In this document: positions 17,638 through 26,865 of the stretch, piece after piece
Layout: each line of letters opens with the position of its first letter
Position numbering within the stretch: the first letter of the stretch is position 1
Assembly: GCA_002348385.1 (NCBI GenBank)
Contig: DEBD01000002.1
Span: 62,001-126,000 of the forward strand
Source: Gammaproteobacteria bacterium UBA2965
Lineage (GTDB): Bacteria; Pseudomonadota; Gammaproteobacteria; Pseudomonadales; Azotimanducaceae
DNA: 64,000 nt
Direction: 5' to 3'
Made by a program: the position numbers and the translations under genes
Notes under the pieces: generated by a model
Seen by the model: only the letters and a program-made list of their open reading frames with translations
The model's database searches: none
What the model was told of the DNA's origin: nothing

Positions 17638-17841
17638 ATGAGTCCAAACCGCATCAGTCAGGGCGACGACGGTCAATGGTATTTCAAGGTGCGGGGCAAT
17701 CAAAGCATGGGCCCCTATCCGAGCCACCAGGATGCCGCCCACGCGCTCAACGTTTACGTGTCTGCCTGTCAGGAACGGGTAGAAGGCCGTATTCGCTGGC
17801 CGCGCTTCCTGCATCCACTGCGCCTGCGACGCCACGCCTAG
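17638..17841 (+). CDS. Small conserved protein, DUF6316-like
   Basis: 67 residues. The motif DGQWYFKVRG...MGPYPSHQDAAHAL resembles small Pseudomonas proteins (WYFxTR...GPF) grouped as DUF6316; this is from memory. Basic C-terminus (RWPRFLHPLRLRRHA). It is divergent from the gene ending at 17159, and no function is known. Confidence 0.6.
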   Translation: MSPNRISQGDDGQWYFKVRGNQSMGPYPSHQDAAHALNVYVSACQERVEGRIRWPRFLHPLRLRRHA

Positions 17842-17939
17842 CACGCCACGGCCTTTTGCCGATACTCGCCTGACCCAAACGCCCGGCGCGGCAGGACGCT
17901 CTATAATGGCAGCAACCCCGCCCAGGAACACCGCCCACC

Positions 17940-19469
17940 ATGCTCCGCCGCACGCTCACTGCGCTGTTTGCAATCCTGCTGGCCGGCGGCGCCATTGTGT
18001 TCTACCTGCTGCAGGACGCCAACCGCTTCAAGCCCCAACTACAGGCGCTCCTGCAGGAACAAACCGGCGCTCCCGTGCGCATCACCGGGCCACTCACCTG
18101 GCAATTGTTCCCACCGCTGGTACTGCGCGCCCAGTCCATTGAAGCAGAGCTGGCTGGCGCGCAGTGGCGCGTCGGCCAGTTGGATCTGGACCTGGACGTA
18201 ATGACCGTGCTCAACGATCGAGGCGTGTCTGGTTGGCAGCTGCAGGCCGTTGGCCTCAAAGACGTGGTGCAGGTCATCGACGGGGGCCGTCTACGCATCG
18301 CCAACGCCGAGCTGACACAATTCTCGCTGGGGAGCCAGGCGGCATTTTCCGCCGCTTTGGATTACACGCCGGATTTCGAGCAAACCGTTGCAACGACTAT
18401 CCCTGCCAAGGTGAGCGGTCTGGTAACGGTACACGGCGATGCACAAGGCGCAGACCTTACAGCCATCACATTCTCGACCCCCAATGCTGCCGGCACCTGC
18501 AACATGCAGCTCGTCCGAGCACAACCGACACGGGCCGCGCCCACGCCAACTGATGACGACATCGTAAGCGTGGCATTGCTACGCGCGGTGGACTGGCTCG
18601 GTGATTGCCAGCTCACCAGGCTGATGCTGGCCGATCGCGATTTCCATAACGCTTCTGTCAAACTGAAAAATACCGCGGGCGTCGCGCGTACCGTGATGGT
18701 GCTGCCCCAGTTCTTGGGCGGTAAGGCCAAGGTGGTGGTGGTAACGAGAGCACAGCACATCCCTGTGCGCTGGCTGATCAAATCCACACTCTCAGGCGTA
18801 CACAGCCAGCGCCTCATGGCCTGGCTAGATCAGGAACTGCAGTGGGCCGCACCGCTGGCCTACAACGGCAGCATCGCGCTCACTGGCAACACGCCACAAG
18901 CGCTGTTGGCCTCCATCGAAGGCGAGACCAAGTTTGACGGCGCCCGGGGCAACATCTCGATTACCCAGATCAAGCAACCGCTGCAGGGCCTGGCCACGCT
19001 GCTCAAGGAGCCCGAACGGATGAGCGCCTGGCCTGACCTGTGGCAATACGAGGAGCTCACCGGGCGCTGGCGCGTGAACGGCAGCAATCACGAGTTGGCC
19101 CTGGCTCTGGACAACCTGCGCGTGCTCGCGAAAGGCTCCTACAACGTTACAGAAGACCAACTGGATATGCTGGCCGAGCTGCAATTCGTTAGCTTGCATG
19201 AGGGAGCGATGTTCGATGTGAACCCGCTGCTCATGGATCTACCCATTCCACTGCAATGTAACGGGTCCGTGGAGAATCCGAGCTGCAGACTGGCGCCGGA
19301 CGCGGCGCAACGCATCATGGCTTCCGTACTGACCAGCGGTGAGAACAGCGCATTACGCGCAAAACTCGATGCGAAGATAGAAGAACAGGTGCCGGAGCAG
19401 TTTCGAGACGCAGCCCGTGACCTGCTGGACCTGCTGGGCGACTCACTGAATCGGGACACACTGCGCTGA
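17940..19469 (+). CDS. AsmA family protein
   Basis: 509 residues. An N-terminal membrane helix (LFAILLAGGAIVFYLL) is followed by AsmA-type sequence (GAPVRITGPLTWQLFPPLVLRA) and a C-terminal AsmA-like region with amphipathic beta strands (FDGARGNISITQIKQPLQGLATL). AsmA/TamB-like proteins bridge the periplasm and probably help move phospholipids to the outer membrane. The gene sits 2 bp before mutY, the same pairing as in Pseudomonas, so the two are likely in one transcript with yggX. Confidence 0.85.
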   Translation: MLRRTLTALFAILLAGGAIVFYLLQDANRFKPQLQALLQEQTGAPVRITGPLTWQLFPPLVLRAQSIEAELAGAQWRVGQLDLDLDVMTVLNDRGVSGWQLQAVGLKDVVQVIDGGRLRIANAELTQFSLGSQAAFSAALDYTPDFEQTVATTIPAKVSGLVTVHGDAQGADLTAITFSTPNAAGTCNMQLVRAQPTRAAPTPTDDDIVSVALLRAVDWLGDCQLTRLMLADRDFHNASVKLKNTAGVARTVMVLPQFLGGKAKVVVVTRAQHIPVRWLIKSTLSGVHSQRLMAWLDQELQWAAPLAYNGSIALTGNTPQALLASIEGETKFDGARGNISITQIKQPLQGLATLLKEPERMSAWPDLWQYEELTGRWRVNGSNHELALALDNLRVLAKGSYNVTEDQLDMLAELQFVSLHEGAMFDVNPLLMDLPIPLQCNGSVENPSCRLAPDAAQRIMASVLTSGENSALRAKLDAKIEEQVPEQFRDAARDLLDLLGDSLNRDTLR

Positions 19470-19471
19470 AT

Positions 19472-20518
19472 ATGGATTGGTTCGCCACCGCGTTATTGCA
19501 ATGGTTCGACGTCCACGGTCGCAAGGACCTGCCGTGGCAGGTGGATCCCAAGCCCTACCGCGTTTGGGTTTCTGAAATCATGCTGCAGCAGACCCAAGTG
19601 ACCACGGTCATGCCCTACTACGAACGCTTCATGACAAGCTTTCCAACGGTAGAGGCGCTTGCTGCGGCAGACCTGGACGAGGTGCTTCACCACTGGACGG
19701 GGCTAGGCTACTACGCGCGGGGCCGCAACCTGCACGCCACTGCCAGACAGGTGGTGGCGCAGTTCGGGGGCGATTTCCCAATGGACGTAGACACGCTGGC
19801 CAGTCTGCCTGGCATCGGCCGCTCCACCGCAGGGGCCATCGCCGCCATCAGCGGAGGGGTCCAAGCCCCCATTCTCGACGGAAACGTGAAGCGCGTGCTG
19901 GCCCGCTTCCACGCGGTGGGCGGGTATCCGGGCACCAGCGCCACGGCCAAGGAGCTCTGGCAGCATGCCCAGGCGCACACCCCGAGCCAACGCGTCGCCG
20001 ACTACACCCAGGCCATCATGGACCTGGGCGCCACCGTTTGCGCCCGAACCGCCAACTGTACCGACTGCCCGCTGCAATCGCGCTGCGTGGCTTTCCAGAC
20101 CAACCGCGTGGAACACTACCCTGGCAAGAAGCCAAAAAAGGAAAAACCTACGCGCAGCGTGCGCATGTTCCTCATACAGAATCCCGCTGGGGCCTGCCTG
20201 CTGGAACAGCGACCTGCCAATGGTATTTGGGGTGGACTCTGGAGCCCTCCGGAACGAGCGGCCGACCACTCCATCGACGCCATGCTCAGGGAGATCGGCG
20301 AGGCCTCGGCCAGTATTCTGAGCCACCGCACCGATCCCCCGCTGCGCCACACCTTCACGCATTTCCACTTGAACATCGAACCGGTGCACATCCAACTGCA
20401 ACGCAGCCCCACGGTGGTATCCGACGGCCAAGATTGGCTATGGTATGGGAGTGGACAGAATGCCCGCATCGGCCTGTCCGCGCCGGCCGTCAAACTCATC
20501 AAAGGACTCGCCTCGTGA
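19472..20518 (+). CDS. mutY: A/G-specific adenine DNA glycosylase MutY
   Basis: 348 residues. HhH-GPD domain with the catalytic Glu in SEIMLQQTQV, helix-hairpin-helix LPGIGRSTAGAI, catalytic Asp in ILDGNVKRV, and a C-terminal NUDIX-like domain for 8-oxoG recognition (IWGGLWSPP). It removes adenine mispaired with 8-oxoguanine. The iron-sulfur loop reads CARTANCTDCPLQSRC, that is C-X5-C-X2-C-X5-C, one residue shorter in the first loop than the usual C-X6. It overlaps yggX by 4 bp. Confidence 0.95.
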   Translation: MDWFATALLQWFDVHGRKDLPWQVDPKPYRVWVSEIMLQQTQVTTVMPYYERFMTSFPTVEALAAADLDEVLHHWTGLGYYARGRNLHATARQVVAQFGGDFPMDVDTLASLPGIGRSTAGAIAAISGGVQAPILDGNVKRVLARFHAVGGYPGTSATAKELWQHAQAHTPSQRVADYTQAIMDLGATVCARTANCTDCPLQSRCVAFQTNRVEHYPGKKPKKEKPTRSVRMFLIQNPAGACLLEQRPANGIWGGLWSPPERAADHSIDAMLREIGEASASILSHRTDPPLRHTFTHFHLNIEPVHIQLQRSPTVVSDGQDWLWYGSGQNARIGLSAPAVKLIKGLAS

Positions 20519-20784
20519 GAACCGTCCAATGCATCAAATACAACGAAACGCTAGAAGGCTTAGAGGAGCCGCCACTCCCTGGGCCCGCCGGCGATAGGAT
20601 CTTCGAAACCGTCTCCAAGAAAGCCTGGCTCGAGTGGCAATCGCTGCAAACCACGCTGATCAACGAGAAGCATCTGGACCTGCGAGACAAAGACGCCAGA
20701 GCCTACCTAACGGACCAGCGCGAGCGGTTCCTGAGCAACCAGGCCGTCGACCACGCCGAGGGCTTCGTGCCGAAAGGAGACTGA
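20515..20784 (+). CDS. yggX: Fe(II)-trafficking protein YggX
   Basis: 89 residues from the GTG at 20515 (GTGA overlap with the mutY stop). Family signatures RTVQCIKYNETLEGL, PPLPGPAGDRIFETVSKKAWLEWQ and LINEKHLDLRDKDARAYL are present. YggX protects labile iron-sulfur clusters from oxidation, fitting its constant partnership with MutY, itself an Fe-S repair enzyme. Confidence 0.95.
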   Translation: MRTVQCIKYNETLEGLEEPPLPGPAGDRIFETVSKKAWLEWQSLQTTLINEKHLDLRDKDARAYLTDQRERFLSNQAVDHAEGFVPKGD

Positions 20785-20799
20785 TCCTCACGACTCAAC

Positions 20800-20828
20800 T
20801 TGACGCTCCCAGGATGGCCCGGTTAAAT
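20800..20828 (+). promoter_or_regulatory. Promoter of tRNA-Phe
   Basis: TTGACG (20800-20805), 17-bp spacer, TTAAAT (20823-20828), followed by a GC-rich discriminator (GCGGCC) about 16 bp before the tRNA. This is the usual form of a growth-rate-controlled stable-RNA promoter. Confidence 0.7.
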
Positions 20829-20844
20829 ACGCGGCCTCTCGCCT

Positions 20845-20920
<76 letters not shown>

Positions 20921-21248
20921 ATAACAAGCCCTCCAGGCCCACGCTAATCCCCAGTGGACTGCGCGGGGCGCTCTGGACTAACAAACACTACCGCTCGTCA
21001 GAGCGCAGTACCCGGACGACCGCCGGTTTGCGCCGGCAAACCCGCAAGGTTGTTCTAACCTCCTGGTGACCTAGTCGAGTGGAGGCCGTCATTAGATCGG
21101 ACGAATCCGGCGCAGGCAGTCGGTGTCGCCAAACGCAGCGGCAGGGGGCACGGCCAGACCTAGCAAAACAGCCGTTCGTCCGCATGGTAGAAGCTAAGGG
21201 CGTAACCTACAATCGCTAGCGAAAGGTACGCTAAAGAAAAGGTAGGCA
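20921..21248. other. Gene-free stretch downstream of tRNA-Phe
   Basis: No coding frame is convincing on either strand. The only structure is a perfect hairpin GGTTTGC-GCCG-GCAAACC (21025-21042) without a T-tract. No integrase or repeat of the tRNA 3' end was seen, so there is no sign of an integrated island here. Confidence 0.5.
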
Positions 21249-21824
21249 ATGGCCAAGTTGTTGGTCTTCAGCGGGAGCAGCCGGCGTGAGTCGGTACACA
21301 CCAGGCTTGCGGTGCTGCTCGCTTCCGTAGCGGAACAAGAGGGAGCGCAGACGACGCTGATTCGACTGGAAGATTTCGACATTCCAATCTACAACGGCGA
21401 CCTCGAAGAGGAGCACGGGCTACCCGGCGACATCAAGCGACTCAAGGCGCTGCTGTCGGAAAATACGGGGTTGATCATCACCTGCCCGGAGTACAACGGA
21501 TTCATGACGCCCCTGTTGATCAATACCATCAACTGGTGCACGCGCTCCGAAGAAGCCACTCCAGATCTTTCGGGATTCGCAGACAAGGCTGTGCTGGTTG
21601 CCAGTGGATCCCCCAGTTCCCTCGGCGGCATCCGCGCCAACACGCACTTGAAAACCATGCTGTCCGGTATCGGGGCCATCGTGTTTCCGCAGTCGCTCAC
21701 GGTTCCTGCAACTCACCAGGCCTTCGACAGTCATGGTGGGCTCGCCCAGGCAAGCATGGGTGAGCGGATTGAGCGCACCCTGCAGAATTTCATTGCATTC
21801 ACCGACCGCTTCCACAGCGCCTAA
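21249..21824 (+). CDS. NAD(P)H-dependent FMN reductase family protein
   Basis: 191 residues of flavodoxin-like fold. LLVFSGSSRRESVHTRLA is the FMN phosphate loop, and PEYNGFMTPLLINTINWC and ASGSPSSLGGIRANTHLK are the second and third flavin-binding patches (PEYNxxxPxxLKNAID and the GGxRA type). Such enzymes reduce quinones, azo dyes or chromate. The flanking regions are gene-poor, so the context gives no substrate. Confidence 0.88.
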   Translation: MAKLLVFSGSSRRESVHTRLAVLLASVAEQEGAQTTLIRLEDFDIPIYNGDLEEEHGLPGDIKRLKALLSENTGLIITCPEYNGFMTPLLINTINWCTRSEEATPDLSGFADKAVLVASGSPSSLGGIRANTHLKTMLSGIGAIVFPQSLTVPATHQAFDSHGGLAQASMGERIERTLQNFIAFTDRFHSA

Positions 21825-22203
21825 AGGGAGCCGGCCTGACGCCGCAGGCTAGCGGTCGCCTTGCCACAACGACTCTCAAACGGAGCAGCCCTACTATTGG
21901 AGTACGCGAAAGTGACCGAAATCCTGCGGGAATCAACAGAGCACGGTTTGCTCAACCCCAGTCCAAAGCGTATACGTTGACCGATGGCACGCACCACCAC
22001 GAGCTCTGCTACTGCCTAATGCCCGATCTGGAGCACCCTTTATAGTCCGTGGGCAAGCTTCGCACCATGCGTGATAACGCACGCATTATGCGGTGGCCAT
22101 GGAAGTCTTAAGTCCTGCCAGCTGATAATAGCTAGAGGCGACAAGGATGTCTCTCTACAACAAGATAACACACACACTCAAGGCCAAACACAAGGAGCAA
22201 CAG
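21825..22203. other. Gene-free stretch
   Basis: No supported gene. A perfect hairpin ATGCGTG-ATAACG-CACGCAT lies at 22067-22086. An ATG at 22147 would extend the following gene by 19 residues but would bury its signal peptide. Confidence 0.4.
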
Positions 22204-22575
22204 GTGAACCACCTCAAAATAATTCTTTGCTCGCTGGTATTGCTATCGTGCAGCAGCTACGCAAACGCGAACACCCACTCTGGCCAGATCTCCAGCACCA
22301 TTCGTCTGAAGATACTGCCGGACAAGGTGGCAGAGTTTGAAGGGTTGGTCGCACAGTTGGTGCGTGATGTTTACACCCACGAGTCTGACGCTCAGGTATA
22401 CGAGGTACGGCGAGTGAAGAATCAGCCCCTCACCTACGTGTACTTCCTGTCATTCGAAGACCAGGCCGCCTACGACCGCTATGCGGCCGCAGAATGGCAT
22501 ACGCAGATGTCTCCCATGGCGGTGGCGTGCCTGGACGGCGACCCGATCTTCGAGGACCTGGAGAGCTTCTACTAG
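22204..22575 (+). CDS. Exported antibiotic-biosynthesis-monooxygenase (ABM)-like protein
   Basis: 123 residues from a GTG with AGGAG six bases ahead; this start gives a signal peptide at once (NHLKIILCSLVLLSCSSYANA), possibly a lipoprotein at LLSC. An ATG at 22147 is the alternative. The mature part is a ferredoxin-like ABM domain (STIRLKILPDKVAEFEGLVAQL ... YEVRRVKNQPLTYVYFLSFEDQAAYDRYAAAEWHTQM, quoted in pieces). Cytoplasmic ABM proteins are common, exported ones less so. Substrate unknown. Confidence 0.65.
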   Translation: MNHLKIILCSLVLLSCSSYANANTHSGQISSTIRLKILPDKVAEFEGLVAQLVRDVYTHESDAQVYEVRRVKNQPLTYVYFLSFEDQAAYDRYAAAEWHTQMSPMAVACLDGDPIFEDLESFY

Positions 22576-22602
22576 CTGACGACGGATCGTAACCCCGCAG
22601 CT

Positions 22603-22998
22603 CTACCCTTCCTGAGTGAACTCCACCCAGTTGCCATCGGGGTCTTCCACAATGGCGATCTTTAGGCCCGGCCGGAATTCCTGGACCGGCATGGCGAAGG
22701 TGCAGCCTGAATCGACACATCGCTGGGCGATCTCTTCCAGATCGTTTACCGCGATGGTCCAGTAACGAAGGCCGGTGGCGCCGGCCGGGCCACCCGGCGG
22801 CGCGACGGCTGGCGGCGCTTCGTCGTGACACACCAGCTTGATCATGCTGGTACCGCACATCAGTTGCTGTACGGTGATCCCGTCCAGCTTCATCTCGCCA
22901 ACATGCTCGAACCCGAGTGTGTCGCGGTAGAAAGCCAGCGCGGCGGCAGGATTCTGGGTAGTAATGCCGAGGTCTATGGACTCCTTGGCCAGCTGCAT
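22603..22998 (-). CDS. VOC (glyoxalase/bleomycin-resistance) family protein
   Basis: 131 residues; ATG at 22998 with a strong AAGGAGG. One VOC module pair: SIDLGITTQNPAAALAFYRD TLGF-type strand-helix, LRYWTIAVNDLEEIAQR, and the last metal-site glutamate in DPDGNWVEFTQ. The protein probably binds a divalent metal and a small substrate. It is divergent from the acyl-CoA synthetase at 23046, only 47 bp away, so they may share control. Confidence 0.85.
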   Translation of the reverse strand: MQLAKESIDLGITTQNPAAALAFYRDTLGFEHVGEMKLDGITVQQLMCGTSMIKLVCHDEAPPAVAPPGGPAGATGLRYWTIAVNDLEEIAQRCVDSGCTFAMPVQEFRPGLKIAIVEDPDGNWVEFTQEG

Positions 22999-23045
22999 GA
23001 TCGCCTCCTTCGTTTTTTCTAATGCCAGGATGATAACCTTATCGG

Positions 23046-24671
23046 ATGACTGACATGACAACCTACCCGTTGGGGGAACTGCTCCTGCGCGGCGCTGCCG
23101 AGCACCCGGATCGCGACTGCATAGTGCTCACCGACGAGCGCGCTACCTATGGTGAGTTGGAGGCAAGCGCACGCCACGCCGGCCGCTCGCTAATCGCTCT
23201 GGGCGTGGAACCCGGGGACCGGGTGGGCATCCTCATGGCGAATTGCCTGGACTTTGTGGACCTGCTCTTCGGAGCGTCGCTGATCGGCGCGGTTCCCGTA
23301 CTCTACAACGCCCGCTTCAAAGCGCGCGAGATCGCCCACGTCACTGCTGACGCCGGGGTCAAGGTAGTTGTCACCAACGACATCGTCGAGCAACACACCA
23401 GCTACGTGGATTTGCTGTATCGGGCCCTACCCGGTCTCGATGCCCACGACGGCAAAGCCCCCCTGGAAAGCGCACCCGAACTCAAAGCCGCAGTGACACT
23501 GGCTGCGTCGCAAACGCCAGGGTTTCTGAACCGGAGCGATTTCCGCACGCTGGCGGAACAATGCCCGGACCAGGCGGTAGACGAACGCCGCGAATTGGTA
23601 CGCGCAAACGACACCGCCGTGATGATCTACACATCGGGGACCACGGCAATGCCTAAGGGTTGCCCCCTCACCCACGTGGTGCTGCAGCACGCCGGGGTAG
23701 TGGGCGGCCGCGAGCGTCTGGGGCTGCAGGCCGGAGACGCCATGTGGGCGCCGCTGCCTATGTTCCACACCGCGTTCACGCAGCCCCTCACGGGCATTCT
23801 GAGCGTAGGCGGGACCTTGCTCTCTATGACCCATTTCGAGGCGGGCGCCGCCCTGGAGATGATCCGCCGCGAGCGTCCAACGCTCATGTTCCCGGCATTT
23901 CCCACCATCACGATGCAGCTGCTCAACCACGCTAGCTACAACGACGACACCTTTGCTTCCATACGAACCGCCATCAATGTTGGCCCACCAGAAGAGCTCA
24001 GGGCCATGCAGGCGCGTATGCCGCACACCTGCCAGATCACCGTGTTCGGCATGACGGAGACAGGCGGTTCGGCCGCCATGTGCGACCCCGCCGACTCCCT
24101 GGCACTGCGCAGCGAGTGCTCAGGCCGGGCGCTACCCGGCAACGAGATCCAAATCCGCGACGATGCCACGGGTGCTGAGCTCCCACCCGGAGAACCGGGC
24201 GAAATCGTCGCGCGTGGTCCGGGCGTTTTCGCCGGCTACTACAACGCACCGGAGAAAACGACCGAGTCGTTCTACGAAGGCGGTTGGTTTCGCACCGGCG
24301 ATCTCGGCGTGATGGACGCAGGCGGCCGAGTGACCTTTCGCGGCCGCCTGAAAGACATGCTCAAGGTAGGCGGCGAGAATGTGGCCGCCGTGGAAGTGGA
24401 AGGTTTTCTAGCCACCCACCCGGCCGTGGATTTGGCTCAGGTGGTGGCGGTGCCTGACGAGAAGTACGGCGAGGTGCCTGCCGCGTTCGTGGAGCTGGCC
24501 CCGGGGGCATCCGCTTCCGCGCAGGAGATCATCGATTTCTGCCACGACGAGATCGCGAGTTTCAAGATCCCTCGCTTCGTCCGTTTCGTAGACGACTGGC
24601 CCATGGGAGCCACTAAGATCCTCAAGTACGAGCTGCGCGAGCGCATCTGCAAGGAACTCGGGATCTCATAG
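23046..24671 (+). CDS. Class I acyl-CoA synthetase / AMP-dependent ligase
   Basis: 541 residues. The P-loop-like motif is IYTSGTTAMPKGC (Ala where Gly is usual), followed by FGMTETGG, the hinge motif WFRTGDLG, LKVGGENVAAVEVE and the catalytic lysine in MGATKILKYELRE. It activates a carboxylic acid to its CoA thioester through an acyl-adenylate. Sequence type resembles medium- or long-chain and crotonobetaine-like ligases. It ends ahead of a hairpin that faces the convergent carotenoid-oxygenase gene. Confidence 0.9.
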   Translation: MTDMTTYPLGELLLRGAAEHPDRDCIVLTDERATYGELEASARHAGRSLIALGVEPGDRVGILMANCLDFVDLLFGASLIGAVPVLYNARFKAREIAHVTADAGVKVVVTNDIVEQHTSYVDLLYRALPGLDAHDGKAPLESAPELKAAVTLAASQTPGFLNRSDFRTLAEQCPDQAVDERRELVRANDTAVMIYTSGTTAMPKGCPLTHVVLQHAGVVGGRERLGLQAGDAMWAPLPMFHTAFTQPLTGILSVGGTLLSMTHFEAGAALEMIRRERPTLMFPAFPTITMQLLNHASYNDDTFASIRTAINVGPPEELRAMQARMPHTCQITVFGMTETGGSAAMCDPADSLALRSECSGRALPGNEIQIRDDATGAELPPGEPGEIVARGPGVFAGYYNAPEKTTESFYEGGWFRTGDLGVMDAGGRVTFRGRLKDMLKVGGENVAAVEVEGFLATHPAVDLAQVVAVPDEKYGEVPAAFVELAPGASASAQEIIDFCHDEIASFKIPRFVRFVDDWPMGATKILKYELRERICKELGIS

Positions 24672-24720
24672 CAGTATCCGCGTCGAGCTTCGAGCAACGA
24701 TTAACAAGATCGGGAACAAG

Positions 24721-24750
24721 CGCACCACCCGCCTAATGGCCGGTGGTGCG
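24721..24750. terminator. Bidirectional terminator-like hairpin
   Basis: CGCACCACC (24721-24729) pairs perfectly with GGTGGTGCG (24742-24750), with a further GCC/GGC inside around a TAAT loop. It lies between convergent genes ending at 24671 and 24775. There is no T-run, so it may act with Rho or as a 3' stabiliser. Confidence 0.5.
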
Positions 24751-24774
24751 CAGAACTAAGATGGCTGGATGAAG

Positions 24775-26121
24775 CTAGTCTGCGACCGAAGCCGGGATCC
24801 AGCTGCCGTGGAACCCACCCGGAATTCGGGGAAGATCCACCGACGCAACCGGCTCCTGGTCCATGGACTTGGCATCCATGACAACGAATCGACTGGAGTC
24901 AGAGGCGGCGTCGTATACGTAGGTCATCAGATAGCCGTCGTCTTCACTCTGGGGATCGGCTGCAGGCGCGAAAACGGGTTCGCCGCACGCGGTCCCCTGC
25001 CCGAACTCGATGTCGGAGCTTTGGCCGGTCTCTCGGTCGTACTTGAGGATGGCGCCCGACGCGCTTGCCGGATCGTCGTTGTCACCCGACATGCTCATCA
25101 TGTAACCGTAGCGGTGCCTCAAGCCCACCACGTCGTCGGCTACCCGCGGGAACTCCGCCGAGCGATCGTCGATCTGCTCTTCGTGGACCTTACCGCTGGC
25201 CGTATCGATGGTGAATCGCCACAGTTCCGGTGACGGGAAGTCGAACGTCGACTCGCGCCACATGTGGCTGAAGCGCGCCACGTCGAGGACGATCTTTTCG
25301 CCATCTTCATAGGAATTCATGGGATGGAAGACATAGCAGGGGTTGATGTCGTACCAGACCACCTGGTCGTCGGTGCCATTGCGAGGCATCACGCCGAAGC
25401 GCGCCGGATAGTCGTCGTCCCAACGGATCGGCATGCCGCCGCTCATAGCCAGGTTCAGGTCGAACACAGCCGGCAGATCCATGAAGATCACGTTGTTCTC
25501 GGTGATATTGAAGTCATGCATCATGGTCGGGCCACCAACCGTGATGTTCTCCGTCTGCACCAGCTCACCTTCCGCCGACACGCGCAGATAGCGCAGGTAG
25601 GGCTCCATGGCGGAGTAACCGAATGCCAGCAGCTCTCCGGTAACGGGGCAGACCTTTGGATGGGCTGTGAATGAGCCCTTGAGCACACCGCCGAAATCAG
25701 TGGGGCCCACGGTATCCAGATTGCCATCCACAACATAGGGAAAATGCCCTTCCTCTAGCGCAAGGAGCTTGCCAGCGTGACCGAACACGTGGGTGTTTGC
25801 CTTGGAGGACTTCATGTCCATCATCACGGAGGGATCCATCACATCCACGTCTGGATTGGTGATGAACGGCGTTTGTACGTAGCGGTTGCGGTACCACTTG
25901 GCTTCGCCGTCCTGCAGCCGAATCCCGTGCAGCATGCCGTCGCCGAAGAACGGATGGGCGCTCATGCCGGTGAGGGGGTTGGGGCCATTGCGGACATAGC
26001 GGCCGTCCAGCTCGCTTGGAATGCTGCCGGTTACCTTGAGATCGGTGAGCGTTTGCTCTTCAGTTACCGGTCGACCGTTGCCGCGCAGATGCGCCGGGGT
26101 ATCATCGAGGATAGCTGCCAT
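24775..26121 (-). CDS. Carotenoid oxygenase family protein (RPE65/lignostilbene dioxygenase-like)
   Basis: 448 residues; ATG at 26121 with AAAGGAGG. The four iron-binding histidines of the seven-bladed propeller are visible: SFTAHPKVCP, TMMHDFNIT, YVFHPMNSY and GGFHGSWIP. RYVRNGPNPL is the usual N-terminal signature. Members cut C=C bonds of carotenoids, stilbenes or lignin-derived compounds using non-haem Fe(II). No signal peptide, so cytoplasmic. Divergently transcribed from a TetR regulator that is its likely controller. Confidence 0.92.
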   Translation of the reverse strand: MAAILDDTPAHLRGNGRPVTEEQTLTDLKVTGSIPSELDGRYVRNGPNPLTGMSAHPFFGDGMLHGIRLQDGEAKWYRNRYVQTPFITNPDVDVMDPSVMMDMKSSKANTHVFGHAGKLLALEEGHFPYVVDGNLDTVGPTDFGGVLKGSFTAHPKVCPVTGELLAFGYSAMEPYLRYLRVSAEGELVQTENITVGGPTMMHDFNITENNVIFMDLPAVFDLNLAMSGGMPIRWDDDYPARFGVMPRNGTDDQVVWYDINPCYVFHPMNSYEDGEKIVLDVARFSHMWRESTFDFPSPELWRFTIDTASGKVHEEQIDDRSAEFPRVADDVVGLRHRYGYMMSMSGDNDDPASASGAILKYDRETGQSSDIEFGQGTACGEPVFAPAADPQSEDDGYLMTYVYDAASDSSRFVVMDAKSMDQEPVASVDLPRIPGGFHGSWIPASVAD

Positions 26122-26193
26122 GGAAACCTCCTTTCCAAGATTGAAAATCGCAGATGCGAGCAACGCATGTTAATTGGCCTCGCATCAAAAATC

Positions 26194-26204
26194 TACCAAT
26201 GGTA
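26194..26204. promoter_or_regulatory. Candidate TetR operator
   Basis: TACCA-A-TGGTA is a perfect inverted repeat with one central base in the 93-bp divergent region between the carotenoid oxygenase and the TetR gene, 10 bp before the TetR start. Binding here would repress tetR itself and could reach the oxygenase promoter. Confidence 0.4.
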
Positions 26205-26214
26205 ATTTAATCTC

Positions 26215-26865
26215 ATGAGCGCCCCCAGAGACTCGCAAGGCACTCCTCCAGGCACCACGCGCCGCCGCGGCCGGCCTGCGGGACGCACGGTGGCAGACGG
26301 CGTCATCGCAGATCGGGAAATTCTGCTGGAGGCGGCAGAGGGGCTCATTCGCGAGAACGGCCCCAGCGTCTCGCTGGAGGCCATCGCCACCCGCGCCGGT
26401 GTCACCAAACCCACCCTGTATCGTGAGTTGGGCGACAAGGATGCGCTGGTCAACGCACTGGCCGAGCGGCTGGCCGTTCGCATGGCCACAGCTGTAACCG
26501 CGCTGGTGGGCCAGGCGTCCGTCCCCTTCGAAGGGCTGCGCAACCTGGTAAGCGGCTATCTCGATTTCGCCGCCCGCGAGCGCCATCTGTACCTCTTCAT
26601 CACCGCCGGCGGGGCCAGAGACGATCGGGTGCAACAGGCGCTGCTATTGGCGGATGGCGCGGCCCGCCAGTTTGCGGAGCCCATTGCCGACTACCGTTCA
26701 CGGCGCAACGCCGATGCATCGGTTGCTACGGTGTGGTCCTATGGACTACTGGGAGCTCTTCACTTCGTAACGCTGTGGTGGCTCAAGGATGAGGCCGTGG
26801 ACATCGAACTGGTGATCGATCAGATCACGTCATTGCTGTGGTCGGGCATGCGGCTGGAGGACTAG
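26215..26865 (+). CDS. TetR family transcriptional regulator
   Basis: 216 residues. An Arg/Pro-rich tail (TTRRRGRPAGRT) precedes the helix-turn-helix ISLEAIATRAG-type segment (VSLEAIATRAGVTKPTLYRELGDKDALVNA). The C-terminal ligand-binding half is helical. The divergent layout suggests it controls the carotenoid oxygenase and itself, released by a hydrophobic ligand. Its stop overlaps a convergent methyltransferase gene by 4 bp. Confidence 0.9.
   Translation: MSAPRDSQGTPPGTTRRRGRPAGRTVADGVIADREILLEAAEGLIRENGPSVSLEAIATRAGVTKPTLYRELGDKDALVNALAERLAVRMATAVTALVGQASVPFEGLRNLVSGYLDFAARERHLYLFITAGGARDDRVQQALLLADGAARQFAEPIADYRSRRNADASVATVWSYGLLGALHFVTLWWLKDEAVDIELVIDQITSLLWSGMRLED

Noticed and set aside
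21025..21042. Terminator after tRNA-Phe
   Set aside because: Perfect hairpin but no T-tract, and over 100 bp from the tRNA.
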